Shown piece by piece: positions 9,074 through 18,947 of a stretch of DNA of 64,000 nucleotides. How positions within the stretch are numbered: position 1 is the first letter of the stretch; every line of letters begins with the position of its first letter. A program made the position numbers and the translations under genes. This stretch comes from Caldilineaceae bacterium. GTDB lineage: Bacteria; Chloroflexota; Anaerolineae; Caldilineales; Caldilineaceae. The notes below the pieces were generated by a model. The model did not search any database. It saw only the letters and a list, made by a program, of their open reading frames with translations, and was not told where the DNA came from. The stretch spans positions 1-64,000 of the forward strand of contig JACKBC010000019.1 of assembly GCA_020634755.1 (NCBI GenBank), in the 5' to 3' direction.

Positions 9074-9224
9074 GGTTAGCCAATTAAATGGGTAAACGAC
9101 AGCACTGGTTTATGAACATTCATCAACCAGCGCCGGTCAGCCAAAGTACGCGAAAGCGCACTTTTTTATAACCTGCTTGAGCGGGCTTCAGCCTGTGGCA
9201 TCTATTACCGAAACAATTTGGTAA
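9074..9224 (-). repeat. Inverted-repeat element, family A, copy 1
   Basis: Read on the minus strand, this 151-bp block aligns with 19410-19557 and 48391-48546. The terminal inverted repeats resemble GTTAACCAATTAAATCGGTAAAC. Inside are a GCCCGCT-CAAGCAGG hairpin, an AAGTGCGCTTTCGCGTACTT palindrome and an ACTGGTT/AACCAG pair. It has no coding capacity. Confidence 0.65.
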
Positions 9225-9341
9225 CTTTCATAATCGGGCGGCTGCAAATGTGAAATGTCAACGGAACCTAGAAACAGAACAAACGCACTGGTCGACAGCG
9301 CTGCGGTCGGCCTATTTTTTTGACCATTTTTATTATACTTT

Positions 9342-10889
9342 ATGCCATTCCTCATCTATTTGCTACAATTCATCTACACCACAGGAGTGATTGGGCTGGC
9401 CATTTTTGGGCTCAATGCGCTCTGGCTCACTTGGTGCTCGCGAAGCTATTACACAACTACCGCTATTGGCGACCGCTTAAACCCACTCCGCAAAGATATT
9501 CCAAAATACGCGCTGCTGGATCAATGGGCATCGACAGATGATTGGCCGCATGTAACCATACAGCTGCCGGTCTACAATGAACGCCATGTGGTGGAACGGC
9601 TGATCGATGCCTGCGCCGCCATGCAATATCCACGCGCCCGGCTGCAAATTCAAGTGCTGGATGATTCAACCGATTTGACCTCCCTGCTCATTCAGCGCCG
9701 GGTGCAGCAATTGCAGGAATGCGGATATCACATAGAACACATTCAGCGTCCGGACCGCGTTGGCTACAAAGCTGGCGCCTTGGCCCATGCCTTTGCCTCG
9801 GCCACAGGCGAATTCATCGCCATCTTTGATGCTGATTTTGAGCCGCCGGCGGATTTTCTGCTGCAAACCTTGCCCCATTTTCAGCAAAGCGAAAGCATTG
9901 GCTTTGTGCAAGCGCGCTGGGGCCACTTAAACTATGAATACAGCCCTATTACGCGCAGCCAGGCGCTGGCGCTGGACGGGCACTTTCTCATTGAGCAAGC
10001 TGGCCGCCAAAGCGCCGGTTATGCCTTTGGCTTTAATGGCTCGGCCGGCCTGTGGCGACGCACCTGCATTGAAGACGCCAAAGTGGGTGGCTGGCACATC
10101 GACACGCTGTGCGAAGACCTGGATCTGAGCTATCGCGCCCAATTAGCCGGCTGGCAACCCCTCTTTCTCAATCACATTGTGGCGCCAGCCGAAATTCCAC
10201 CCCAGCTTTCCGGTTTTAAACGGCAGCAGTTCCGATGGGCCAAAGGCAGCATCCAAACGCTGCTCAAATGTGCGCCACACATTTGGCATAGCTCGTGGTC
10301 CGCGGCCAAAAAAGTGCAGGGATTCATCCATTTAGGCAGCTATTTGCTGCACCCCTTACTCTTGGTGCTGCTGCTGATCTCGCTGCCGCTGACGCTGCTG
10401 GACGTGCATCCACTGTGGCCACTGGCGTATCTCAGCGTAGCCTCGGTGGGGCCGCCGCTGCTCTACGCCGTGGCCCAACGACGGCTGCGTCCCGCCCACT
10501 GGTTGCGGCGCTGGTCATACATTGGCGTGCTGACGCTGCTCGGCTTTGGGCTTTGCCTCAGCAATACCATTGCCGTGGGGCAAGCGCTGCTGGGTCGCTC
10601 CGGCCAATTTTTGCGTACGCCCAAATTTCATGTGCAAAGCAATCAGGATCGCTGGCAGAACAGCGTTTATCGTCTGCCGCTGGAACCCATCTTCTTTGGC
10701 GAATTGAGTCTATTTTTGTACGCCGCCGTTACCGCGTTTATTGCCGCCGCCAGTGGACGCTGGTGGACCGCCCTCTTTGTGCTGTTCTACGTGGGCGGCT
10801 TTGGGCTCATGACCGGCGTAGAGCTGTGGCAGTCTAAGCCATCTCTGCCCCATTTTTTTGTCAAATCCAAAGCCCGCCTGTACAATTGA
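9342..10889 (+). CDS. Processive family-2 glycosyltransferase (cellulose/glucomannan synthase-like)
   Basis: A membrane glycosyltransferase of 515 residues. An N-terminal membrane segment (about 5-30) is followed by a cytoplasmic GT-A domain with the nucleotide-binding VLDDS, the metal-binding DADF, the catalytic CEDLDLSYR and the processivity motif QQFRW near residue 293. Four or five membrane segments follow. This DD-D(x)D-ED-QxxRW set defines inverting beta-glycan synthases such as CslA mannan synthases and bacterial homologues. The sugar is probably glucose or mannose from a nucleotide donor. No BcsB or PilZ partner is adjacent. The ATG at 9342 has a poor ribosome site. Confidence 0.9.
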   Translation: MPFLIYLLQFIYTTGVIGLAIFGLNALWLTWCSRSYYTTTAIGDRLNPLRKDIPKYALLDQWASTDDWPHVTIQLPVYNERHVVERLIDACAAMQYPRARLQIQVLDDSTDLTSLLIQRRVQQLQECGYHIEHIQRPDRVGYKAGALAHAFASATGEFIAIFDADFEPPADFLLQTLPHFQQSESIGFVQARWGHLNYEYSPITRSQALALDGHFLIEQAGRQSAGYAFGFNGSAGLWRRTCIEDAKVGGWHIDTLCEDLDLSYRAQLAGWQPLFLNHIVAPAEIPPQLSGFKRQQFRWAKGSIQTLLKCAPHIWHSSWSAAKKVQGFIHLGSYLLHPLLLVLLLISLPLTLLDVHPLWPLAYLSVASVGPPLLYAVAQRRLRPAHWLRRWSYIGVLTLLGFGLCLSNTIAVGQALLGRSGQFLRTPKFHVQSNQDRWQNSVYRLPLEPIFFGELSLFLYAAVTAFIAAASGRWWTALFVLFYVGGFGLMTGVELWQSKPSLPHFFVKSKARLYN

Positions 10890-10930
10890 TAGGTTAAATA
10901 TTTGGGGCCTCGCCCCCATGCTTTTGCCAA

Positions 10931-10981
10931 GCGTCTCTTCGCCATCCGGCCTGCGTTGCCGGATGCGCGTGGCGAGAGAAG
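10931..10981. repeat. Long hairpin in the spacer before the 77-residue gene
   Basis: CTCTTCGCCATCCGGC pairs imperfectly with GCCGGATGCGCGTGGCGAGAG. A shorter GGGGC-CTC-GCCCC hairpin lies just before it at 10902-10914. Neither is followed by a T-tract, so they may be a weak terminator for the glycosyltransferase or a repeat. Confidence 0.45.
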
Positions 10982-11038
10982 CCGCGTTCTCGTCAGCATA
11001 TTAGACTCGAGAACTATAGTTACTGGAAAGAGGAAATC

Positions 11039-11272
11039 ATGGCTCACCAACCGTTTGATAATACGTGGCAGGAGAACCCAGAGGATATTATTATTCTGGT
11101 CAACCGCTCAAGTAAAAACTACATACTAGAGCTGCCCACGGGCCGCTATCGGCTCGACGCAGGTCGCCGCATGCGCACGCTGCGCTCGATTACTAAGCTG
11201 GCGCAGGTCCAAGAATTGCTGGAGCAGGGTGCGCTGATTATTGAGGCCAATCAGCTTCACGCGGCCGCTTAG
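11039..11272 (+). CDS. Small protein of unknown function upstream of polA
   Basis: A 77-residue protein whose ATG follows a good ribosome site (AAGAGGAAA). It opens MAHQPFDNTWQENPEDII and has a predicted beta-rich centre (NYILELPTGRYRLDAG), then a basic stretch (RRMRTLRS) and a short amphipathic helix (KLAQVQELLEQGAL). There are no cysteines and no membrane segment. It ends 15 bases before polA and is probably cotranscribed with it. I do not recognise a family. Its size and basic middle would suit a nucleic-acid-associated or adaptor protein, but that is a guess. Confidence 0.7.
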   Translation: MAHQPFDNTWQENPEDIIILVNRSSKNYILELPTGRYRLDAGRRMRTLRSITKLAQVQELLEQGALIIEANQLHAAA

Positions 11273-11287
11273 TCCCCTTTCATCATT

Positions 11288-14113
11288 ATGCCAACACTTC
11301 TTTTGATCGATGGTCATTCACAAGCATATCGCGCCTATTTTGGGATGAAGGCGCCGCTTTCGACGCGCGCGGGCGAATTGACGGGAGCGGTTTTCGGCTT
11401 TGCGCGCAAGCTCTTTAGCATTCTGCGCGAATACAAGCCAGACCACGTGGGCGTAGCTTTTGACCTGGGCGACACTTGGCGGCATCAAGAGTTTGCCGAG
11501 TACAAAGGCACGCGTGACAGCATGCCCGACGATTTGCGCGCCCAGATCGGTCGTATCGAGGAAATGCTGCGCGCCTTCAACATGCCCATTGTTACCGCCG
11601 AAGGGTATGAGGCTGATGACATTTTGGGCACGCTGGCACATCAAGCCGGCGCACAAGGCACAGACGTGCTCATTTTGACCGGCGATCGCGACTTGTTTCA
11701 GCTGGTGAACGAACGGGTCAAAATTTTATACACGTCGGGTGGGCCCTCGCCCAAAACTTCGGTCTATGGCGTAGAAGAAGTTGCAGAGCGCTATAGCCTA
11801 ACGCCGCAGCAATTTATTGACCTCAAGGCGCTCACCGGTGATTCCTCGGACAATATTCCGGGCGTGCCGGGCGTAGGCGAAAAGACGGCCATTAAATTTC
11901 TCAACACCTACGAGACGCTGGAAAATCTGTATGACCATGTCGATGAGATCAGCGGTCCCAAGACGCGCCAGAATCTAATCGATTCCCATGAACAGGTGCT
12001 CAAAAACAAGCGGCTGGTCACCATTATTACCGATATGGATTTGACCTACGAGCCCGATCGCTATTTGCTGCGCGATTATGATCCCGAGAAGGTCATTGCG
12101 CTTTTCAACGAATTAGAATTTCACAGCCTGCTCAAGGAATTGCCGCAGACAGATGATGAGGCGACGCAACCTGCCCCGGCCGCTTCACCGGTGAGCACGC
12201 CCGCTGGCCAGATGTCGCTCTTTGCCACTGCCGACGAAACAACGCCCGCAGCTGAAGTCAAAAGCAGTGAAAGTCCGGCATTGCGAGAGTTTCTCTGCGT
12301 GCAGGACGAGGCGGCGCTAACCAAGCTGGTCGGCGCGCTGCAAAACGCCACGCGCTTGAGCTTTGACGTGGAGACGACCAGCACCGACGCCATGCAGGCC
12401 CAATTGGTGGGGCTGGGCGTTGCGTGGGCCGTGGGTCAAGCGGCCTATATTCCGGTGGCCCACACCAAAGGCAAACAGCTGCCGTGGGAGCAGGTGCGCA
12501 CGGCGCTGGCCCCCTTCTTTGCCGACCCGGCGCTGCTCAAAATGGCGCACAACGGCAAGTATGATCTAACCGTCTGCCGCCGGCACGGGCTCCCCATTGC
12601 TGGCCCCATCCACGATACATTGACCATTGCCTGGCTGCTGGATCCAGCCAGCCATAGCCTGGGTCTCAAGGCGCTGGCGCTGCAGGAACTGGGCATGGAA
12701 ATGACCGAAATCAGCGAGCTGATTGGCAGCGGACGCAAGCAGATTACCATTGACCAAGCGCCGCTTGACGCCACCGGCGCCTACTGCGCCGATGATGTAG
12801 ACGCCACGCTCCAGCTTTATGATGTGCTGTGGCCGCGGCTGCAAGCCTCTGGCATGGCGGCGATCTACACCGATATCGAGCTGCCGCTGCTGGAAGTACT
12901 CACAGACATGGAAATGGCCGGCATTCGGTTGGATACCGATTTCCTGGCCGGCATGTCCACCGAGCTGGCTGACCGCCTCGTTGAACTGGAGGCCAAGCTA
13001 TTTGAGCTGGTGGGCCACAAATTTAACCAGCGCAGCACCCAGCAGCTTAGCCAGGTGCTCTTTGACGAGCTGGGCTTTCCCACAAATCGCATCAAAAAAA
13101 CCAGCTCGGGCCGTTACAGCACGGCCGTGTCTGAATTAGAGAAATTGGCGAATGCCGACCTCAGCGACGAGCAGCAAGAAGTCATCGGCATTATTATGGA
13201 GCAGCGTCAGCTGGAAAAGTTGCGCGGCACGTATGTAGACGCGCTGCCCTCGCTGGTCAATCCAGAGACGGGCCGCGTGCACACCAGCTTTAACCAGACT
13301 GGCGCCGTCACTGGACGCATGAGCAGCAACAGCCCGAATCTGCAAAATATTCCCATCCGCACCGAGTTGGGCCGACAGATTCGCCGCGCTTTTGTCGCCA
13401 AGCCGGGCTGGCTGCTTCTCTCGGCTGACTATAGCCAGGTGGAGCTGCGCATTCTGGCCCATGTGGCCAAAGAGCAAGCGCTGATTGACGCCTTCAATGC
13501 CGATCTAGACATTCATGCCGCCACGGCTGCCCGCCTTTTTGGCATAGACTTGGCGGATGTGCAAAGCGCACAGCGCGGGCTGGCCAAGACCATCAACTTT
13601 GCCACCATTTATGGAGTGAGCGCCTTTGGGTTGAGCAGCCGCACAGAAATGGATCCCAAACAGGCGCAACAGTTTTTGGATCAATATTTTGAAACCTATC
13701 CCGCCATTCAGGACTATATTGGCGATACGCTGCAATTTGCCCGCGAGCAGGGCTACGTACAGACGCTGCTGGGCCGCAAGCGCTTCTTCCCCGAGCTGAT
13801 GAATGAGCGGCTGCCCTATAACCAGCGCCAAGCCGTCGAGCGCGCCGCCATTAACGCGCCCATTCAGGGCACAGCCGCCGACATTATGAAGATGGCGATG
13901 GAGCAGCTGCACCAGCGGCTGCAGACGGCCGGCCTCCAGGCGCGGATGCTGCTCCAAGTGCATGACGAGCTCGTGTTGGAAATACCGCCCGAGGAGCAAG
14001 AGACAGTCGTGCCGCTGATTTGTGACACAATGGAGTCGGCGTACAAGCTAAATGTGCCGCTCAAAGTGGACGTGGAGATCGGGAAAAACTGGTACGAAAT
14101 GGTAGATGCGTAA
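11288..14113 (+). CDS. polA: DNA polymerase I
   Basis: A 941-residue repair and Okazaki-fragment-processing polymerase with all three domains. The 5' nuclease (about 1-290) shows LLIDGHSQAYRAYFG, EADDILGTLA and DSSDNIPGVPGVGEKTA. The 3'-5' exonuclease (about 335-530) keeps its acidic residues in FDVETTS, HNGKYD and YCADDVDAT, so proofreading is expected to work, unlike in Taq polymerase. The polymerase domain has motif A LLSADYSQVELRILAH, motif B AKTINFATIYG and motif C LLQVHDELVLE. A Pro/Ala-rich linker (about 290-330) separates the nuclease from the rest. It follows a 77-residue gene and precedes argS. Confidence 0.97.
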   Translation: MPTLLLIDGHSQAYRAYFGMKAPLSTRAGELTGAVFGFARKLFSILREYKPDHVGVAFDLGDTWRHQEFAEYKGTRDSMPDDLRAQIGRIEEMLRAFNMPIVTAEGYEADDILGTLAHQAGAQGTDVLILTGDRDLFQLVNERVKILYTSGGPSPKTSVYGVEEVAERYSLTPQQFIDLKALTGDSSDNIPGVPGVGEKTAIKFLNTYETLENLYDHVDEISGPKTRQNLIDSHEQVLKNKRLVTIITDMDLTYEPDRYLLRDYDPEKVIALFNELEFHSLLKELPQTDDEATQPAPAASPVSTPAGQMSLFATADETTPAAEVKSSESPALREFLCVQDEAALTKLVGALQNATRLSFDVETTSTDAMQAQLVGLGVAWAVGQAAYIPVAHTKGKQLPWEQVRTALAPFFADPALLKMAHNGKYDLTVCRRHGLPIAGPIHDTLTIAWLLDPASHSLGLKALALQELGMEMTEISELIGSGRKQITIDQAPLDATGAYCADDVDATLQLYDVLWPRLQASGMAAIYTDIELPLLEVLTDMEMAGIRLDTDFLAGMSTELADRLVELEAKLFELVGHKFNQRSTQQLSQVLFDELGFPTNRIKKTSSGRYSTAVSELEKLANADLSDEQQEVIGIIMEQRQLEKLRGTYVDALPSLVNPETGRVHTSFNQTGAVTGRMSSNSPNLQNIPIRTELGRQIRRAFVAKPGWLLLSADYSQVELRILAHVAKEQALIDAFNADLDIHAATAARLFGIDLADVQSAQRGLAKTINFATIYGVSAFGLSSRTEMDPKQAQQFLDQYFETYPAIQDYIGDTLQFAREQGYVQTLLGRKRFFPELMNERLPYNQRQAVERAAINAPIQGTAADIMKMAMEQLHQRLQTAGLQARMLLQVHDELVLEIPPEEQETVVPLICDTMESAYKLNVPLKVDVEIGKNWYEMVDA

Positions 14114-14133
14114 ATTTTCATGCTGCTGTATAG

Positions 14134-14184
14134 CTGCAATGCAATAAGCAATACAGCAATAAGCAATACAGCAATACAGCAACA
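14134..14184. repeat. Short tandem repeat before argS
   Basis: Alternating CAATAAG and CAATACAG words are repeated about six times, preceded by a GCTGCTGTAT arm that can pair with ATACAGCA. It has the same layout as the other short-word hairpins in this window and ends just before the argS ribosome site. Confidence 0.6.
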
Positions 14185-14197
14185 CCAAGAGGATTTG

Positions 14198-15997
14198 ATG
14201 TTACAGGACGAAATTCAACAAGTAATTGCCGATGCGATTACAGCGGCGCAGGCAGATGAGAGCCTGGCTGCATTTGAAATACCGATCATTGAGATCATGC
14301 GGCCCAAGCAGGCCGATCACGGTGACTATAGCACCAACATTGCGTTGGTCACGGCGTCTGAGATTAAGAAGCAAACCGGCGCCAAGAGCAATCCGCGTCA
14401 GATTGCCCAGGCCATTGTGGACCACATGCAGGTCAGCCCCACCGGCGATGAGGGACTGATTGAGTCGGTGGATCTGGCCGGACCGGGCTTTATCAATTTG
14501 CGTCTATCCCACGCCTATTTGACTGAGCAGGTGCGCCAGATCAACAGCCTTGGCGACGACTATGGTCGCTCTACAGTCGGCGGTGGCCAGCGCGCCATGG
14601 TCGAATACATTAGCGCCAATCCCACCGGCCCCCTGACCGTCGGCCACGGCCGCAACGCCGTGCTGGGCGATACATTTGCCAATCTGCTCGACTGGACTGG
14701 CTATGACGTGACGCGTGAGTATTACTTTAACAATGCTGGTCGTCAAATGCGCGTGCTGGGCCAAAGCGTACGCGCCCGCTACGAAGAGCTGCTGACCGAC
14801 CCCACCGTTACCGCCGCGCTCGATCTCAATGTCGAGCAGCGCGCCCTGCTGGACCGTCATTTGGCCACCTATAGCACCAAGCAGATTGACGCTGGCGATG
14901 GCAAAATTATAGAAGCGCCGGCCAGCTTTCCCGATGACGGCTATCAGGGTGAATACATTTACGACATTGCCCAGGGATTGATTGATGCAGAGGGCGTTAC
15001 TCTGCTGGACAGCCAGGAGCTCTATCCGTTCCAAATTGCGGCGGAACAAGCCATTTTTGCCGACATTGACCGCACCATTCAGCGGTTGGGCATCAAGATG
15101 GATCTCTATTTCAATGAGCATTCTCTCTACGAAAATGAGAATGTGTGGGAAGTGCTCAATGCGCTGCGGGAGCGTGGCCACGTCTTTGACGCCGATGGCG
15201 CGGTCTGGTTCCGCACCACCGCCTTGGGCGACAGCCAGGACAAAGTGTTGGTCAAAAGCAGCGGCGAGCCCACCTATCGCCTGCCTGATATGGCGTATCA
15301 CGTCAATAAATTAGAGCGCGGCTTTGCCAAAATCATCGACGTGTTTGGCGCCGATCACATTGCCGAATTTCCCGACGTGGCTCGAGCCATTGACGCGCTG
15401 GGCTATGATTCATCCAAAATCGAAGTGGTGATCTACCAATTCGTCACGCTGGTGCGCAGCGGCCGCCCGGTCAAAATGTCGACGCGTAAAGCCAACTTTG
15501 TGACGCTGGACGACCTGATCAACGAAGTGGGTGAAGATGTGACCCGCTTCTTCTTTCTCATGCGCTCGCCCGCTTCGCATCTCGAGTTTGATCTAGATCA
15601 GGCCAAGGATACCAGTGAAAAGAACCCGGTCTTTTATCTCCAATATGCGCATGCCCGCGTCTGCTCAATTTTTCGCCGGGCCGCTGAAGAAGGCATCCAA
15701 TTTGCCAATGAAGCCGACCTAAGCCTGCTGCAACATCCGTCTGAGGCGGCGCTTATAAAAGAGTTGATCCGCCTGCCGGAAGTCATTCTATATACAGCGC
15801 AGATCAAAGAGCCGCAAACGCTGGTCACCTATCTAAACGATGTGGCGACGATCTTTAATCAATTTTACCGCGACTGCCACATCCTCAATGAAGAGCAGCA
15901 GTTAGCCTCGGCGCGCATCAAACTGGCCCAAGCCGCCCGCACCGTATTGGCCAATGGGCTGCGCGTGCTGGGTATCTCAGCGCCGGAGCAGATGTGA
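14198..15997 (+). CDS. argS: Arginyl-tRNA synthetase
   Basis: Charges tRNA-Arg with arginine. It has 599 residues from the ATG at 14198, which follows AAGAGGATTTG; an earlier in-frame ATG at 14120 would put the tandem repeat into the protein. The N-terminal Add1 domain is followed by the class I signature SANPTGPLTVGHGRN (the HIGH equivalent is TVGH) and by GRPVKMSTRKANFVTLDDL, the KMSKS region. The C-terminal anticodon-binding helical domain contains FYLQYAHARVCSIFRRA. Length and order are normal. Confidence 0.96.
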   Translation: MLQDEIQQVIADAITAAQADESLAAFEIPIIEIMRPKQADHGDYSTNIALVTASEIKKQTGAKSNPRQIAQAIVDHMQVSPTGDEGLIESVDLAGPGFINLRLSHAYLTEQVRQINSLGDDYGRSTVGGGQRAMVEYISANPTGPLTVGHGRNAVLGDTFANLLDWTGYDVTREYYFNNAGRQMRVLGQSVRARYEELLTDPTVTAALDLNVEQRALLDRHLATYSTKQIDAGDGKIIEAPASFPDDGYQGEYIYDIAQGLIDAEGVTLLDSQELYPFQIAAEQAIFADIDRTIQRLGIKMDLYFNEHSLYENENVWEVLNALRERGHVFDADGAVWFRTTALGDSQDKVLVKSSGEPTYRLPDMAYHVNKLERGFAKIIDVFGADHIAEFPDVARAIDALGYDSSKIEVVIYQFVTLVRSGRPVKMSTRKANFVTLDDLINEVGEDVTRFFFLMRSPASHLEFDLDQAKDTSEKNPVFYLQYAHARVCSIFRRAAEEGIQFANEADLSLLQHPSEAALIKELIRLPEVILYTAQIKEPQTLVTYLNDVATIFNQFYRDCHILNEEQQLASARIKLAQAARTVLANGLRVLGISAPEQM

Positions 15998-16006
15998 TAA
16001 ACGCTT

Positions 16007-16055
16007 GGTGATTGGTTGATCGGGTTCTGCACAATTGACCCATTAGCCAATCATC
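16007..16055. repeat. Hairpin between argS and serA
   Basis: GGTGATTGGTTGATCGGGT pairs with ACCCATTAGCCAATCATC. The words TGATTGG and TGATCGG repeat in the arms, as in the other short-word hairpins here. There is no T-tract. Confidence 0.5.
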
Positions 16056-16075
16056 TACCCCCTAGAAACGCATAC

Positions 16076-17671
16076 ATGAACACATTCAAAATTTTAGTAA
16101 GTGATCCCATGTCAGATTCTGGGCTGGCGCCGCTGCGCGAAGCCTCGAATATGCAAGTTGACCTGCGCACCGACCTTTCACCGGCACAGCTAGTCGACGT
16201 CATTCCTGCCTATCACGCGCTGCTGGTGCGCAGCGGCACGCAGGTCACGGCCGACGTTATCCAGGCTGGCGCCAATTTACGCGTCATTGGCCGCGCCGGC
16301 GTGGGCGTGGATAATATAGATGTAGACGCGGCCACGCGCGCCGGCATCATTGTGGTCAACGCGCCCACGGGCAATACCGTGGCCGCCGCCGAACATACGG
16401 TGGCCATGCTCATGGCGCTGGCCCGCAACATTCCGCAGGCCGACGCCCACGTGCGCAGCGGCGGCTGGAAGCGCGGCCAGTATACGGGTATTGAAATTCG
16501 CGATAAAGTCTTGGGTACCGTGGGGCTGGGGCGCGTGGCGCAAGAAGTGGTGCGCCGGGCGCGTGGGCTGGGCATGACCGTGCTGGCCTACGATCCATAC
16601 ATTAGCCCTGAGTTTGCCGCCCAACATGGCGCCACATTGACCAGCTTAGATGAGATGCTGCCCCAGGTCGATTTCCTGACGCTGCATGTGCCATTGACCG
16701 AACAGACGCGCAACACCATTGGCGCGCCCCAGCTGGCGCGCATGAAGCCCAATGCGCGCATTCTCAATGTGGCGCGCGGCGGCGTGCTGGATGAACAGGC
16801 GCTGGCTGACGCTGTCCAAAGTGGCCAGATTGCCGGCGCCGCCCTGGATGTGTTTGAACAGGAACCGCTGGGCGCCGATAGCCCGCTGCGCAGCTGTCCC
16901 CAAATTATCCTGACGCCCCATTTGGGCGCCAGCACCATAGAGGCGCAGGAAAAAGTAGCCGAAGATGTGGCGCTGCAGGTGCTGGAAGTGTTGAGCGATC
17001 TGCCGGCGCGCTATGCAGTCAACGCGCCCATGATTCCGCCCAAAGATCTGGAGTTTCTGATTCCGTATATCGATTTGGCCGAGCGCCTGGGGCGCTTTAT
17101 CCAGCAGCTGGGCGCCCAGGGCGTGCGTGAATTGGAAATCACGGCGTACGGGCGACTGGCCGGTTTTGACCTTTCATATATCAATGCCGCCGTCATCAAA
17201 GGGCTACTGGCCGATGCCGTGCAAATGCGCATCAACTTGGTCAATGCCGGCTTGGTGGCAGAGCAGCGCGGCATGACGCTGATCGAACGCAAAAAGCACG
17301 AGCATGATCTGCGCTACGACACCATGTTGACCATCCGCGCCAAAACGGGCAGCCAAGAATACACGGTGCGCGGCGCCATGCTGCAAGATGAGCCGCACAT
17401 TGTCGCCATCGACGATTTGTGGGTCGATTTTCCGGCCAGCGGCCATTTGGTCATCAGTTTACACCAGGATCGACCGGGCATTATTGGCGGCGTCGGAACC
17501 ATTTTGGGTCAATCTGACGTTAATATTAGCTTTATGCATGTGGGCCGCCATGCACCACGCACTACCGCGGTTATGGTGCTGGGTACGGACGAAGTCGTCC
17601 CCGACAGCCTCATGCAAACGCTCAATGCGCAGGATCACATTACGTGGCTGCGTTCGGTGTCACTGGGATAA
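16076..17671 (+). CDS. serA: D-3-phosphoglycerate dehydrogenase
   Basis: First enzyme of serine synthesis, oxidising 3-phosphoglycerate to 3-phosphohydroxypyruvate with NAD. The 531-residue length and domain order fit the long form: substrate domain, NAD domain (GTVGLGRVAQEVVRRA), substrate domain, an intervening ASB domain, and a C-terminal ACT domain (LVISLHQDRPGIIGGVGTIL). The catalytic residues are in NVARGGVLDEQAL (Arg), a following Glu, and TPHLGAST (His). The ACT domain suggests serine feedback control. I choose the ATG at 16076 (MNTFKILVSDP); an ATG at 16016 would read through the preceding hairpin. Confidence 0.95.
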   Translation: MNTFKILVSDPMSDSGLAPLREASNMQVDLRTDLSPAQLVDVIPAYHALLVRSGTQVTADVIQAGANLRVIGRAGVGVDNIDVDAATRAGIIVVNAPTGNTVAAAEHTVAMLMALARNIPQADAHVRSGGWKRGQYTGIEIRDKVLGTVGLGRVAQEVVRRARGLGMTVLAYDPYISPEFAAQHGATLTSLDEMLPQVDFLTLHVPLTEQTRNTIGAPQLARMKPNARILNVARGGVLDEQALADAVQSGQIAGAALDVFEQEPLGADSPLRSCPQIILTPHLGASTIEAQEKVAEDVALQVLEVLSDLPARYAVNAPMIPPKDLEFLIPYIDLAERLGRFIQQLGAQGVRELEITAYGRLAGFDLSYINAAVIKGLLADAVQMRINLVNAGLVAEQRGMTLIERKKHEHDLRYDTMLTIRAKTGSQEYTVRGAMLQDEPHIVAIDDLWVDFPASGHLVISLHQDRPGIIGGVGTILGQSDVNISFMHVGRHAPRTTAVMVLGTDEVVPDSLMQTLNAQDHITWLRSVSLG

Positions 17672-18028
17672 TCTTCTCCTTGTCCTCATTGAGGGCAACG
17701 GGAGAATGACCAAAATTGACCGTGGCGCACTGTTAAAATAAAGTCAATGTCATTTCGTTAAGGTCGCTTCCAGTGCGATGCACAGTATGCCACCCGAATG
17801 CGAGAACCAAAATGGCGGACAGCGTGCAACGCACTTTTCGCTCACTTTATGACCTTGAAAATAAAGTAACTATCTGTGTAATTGTCTTTCCGATGTAATA
17901 CCATTTGCCAAGGTAAATGCGATCAAAGGCATCACCCTTTTTACAAGGTCTCATCACATACATGGCTCTTAGCTGGGCAATTCGTATTACTTTCCGATAA
18001 TCTTTATGGACTGAAGTTCTGAACGCTG
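17672..18028. other. Intergenic region, no gene seen
   Basis: About 357 bases. An imperfect hairpin (TTCTCCTTGTCCTCA with TGAGGGCAACGGGAGAA) immediately follows serA and could end its transcript. Nothing else was recognised, and no convincing promoter for the lipoprotein gene. Confidence 0.45.
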
Positions 18029-18823
18029 ATGGAGAATTCCGAAACCTCTTTGTATCCGATAATTTACGGCGTCTGGAAGTTGCGCATGTTGGCGCTATTG
18101 GCCCTGATCTGGCTATTGCCTACATTGGCCTGCGGTAGCTTTCAGCCTCGACCTACGCCGACATTCACGCCTATTCCAATTGAAGACAATAATACCGCCG
18201 GCGCGCAAGAGACGCTTCAGCCCACCGTCACCCCCACGCTAATTCTGGCGCCGTCCTTTACCGAAACGCCAACACCCACGCCCACCTTCACCGAAACGCC
18301 CGTCCCGGGTTCGGCGCTGGCCGTGGGCCAACCGGCGCGCGTCACCGCGCCCAACGGACTTAACCTGCGCAGCCAGGCCAGCTCTGGCGGCCAGCTGATC
18401 ATTCAGCTGGGAACGGGTCAACTCGTCACCATTTTAGAGGGACCGGTGGAGACCGAAGGCTACACCTGGTGGCGTCTTGAAGATGGCCAGGGCAATAGCG
18501 GCTGGGCTGCCGACGGCGACGGCGAAACCGAGTGGCTGAGTCCGCGCGTGGGCGAAGCGCAACCGGTCAGCCGCCTGCCCCAAGTTGGTGATCGCGTACT
18601 TGTCACCATGGATGCTGGTATCCAGCTGACCATTCGCGCGCTGCCGGGCCGAGATGCGCCGCTGGTGACGCGCGTCGATCCGGGTACGCAATTCACGGTC
18701 ATCAACGGACCGCAGACCGTGGGCGGGCTCAATTGGTATCAAATCCGCTCGGACGATGGCCGGTTGGAAGGTTGGGCCGCCGCTGGCGATGGCAACAACC
18801 GCTGGCTCAGCCCGCTGGAATGA
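18029..18823 (+). CDS. Lipoprotein with two SH3b-like domains
   Basis: A 264-residue exported protein. A hydrophobic stretch (MLALLALIWLLPTLACGS, ending near residue 37) has a lipobox with the acylated cysteine in LACGS. A Thr/Pro-rich linker with TPTPTPTF-type repeats (about 40-95) leads to two SH3b domains (about 100-175 and 195-264). Each has the NLRSQAS or TIRALPG start, a YTWWRL or NWYQIR strand and a GWAA end. Such domains usually bind peptidoglycan or glycans. The first ATG gives a long cytoplasmic lead; the ATG at codon 20 may be the true start. Confidence 0.8.
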   Translation: MENSETSLYPIIYGVWKLRMLALLALIWLLPTLACGSFQPRPTPTFTPIPIEDNNTAGAQETLQPTVTPTLILAPSFTETPTPTPTFTETPVPGSALAVGQPARVTAPNGLNLRSQASSGGQLIIQLGTGQLVTILEGPVETEGYTWWRLEDGQGNSGWAADGDGETEWLSPRVGEAQPVSRLPQVGDRVLVTMDAGIQLTIRALPGRDAPLVTRVDPGTQFTVINGPQTVGGLNWYQIRSDDGRLEGWAAAGDGNNRWLSPLE

Positions 18824-18947
18824 CAGGGGAATGTTATAGGTCGAAAGGACTTTGTCTCACACTTTTGTTGTAACTCATGCTATTCTAGATGTTGTAGATC
18901 GCAAGCCAACTTTTGCCGTAAATCATTCACGACCCAACGGAAGTAGC

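Larger units (their letters stand above)
8672..9341. other. Repeat-filled intergenic region
   Basis: No gene was found in these 670 bases. They hold an imperfect inverted repeat (about 8810-8925, arms with GGTCACCTTGATGAT and ATCATCTTGACCAG), the GGCGCTGCG dispersed repeat (8951-8988) and a family A element (9074-9224). It is a landing zone for small non-coding elements between the divergent Hpt and glycosyltransferase genes. Confidence 0.6.
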
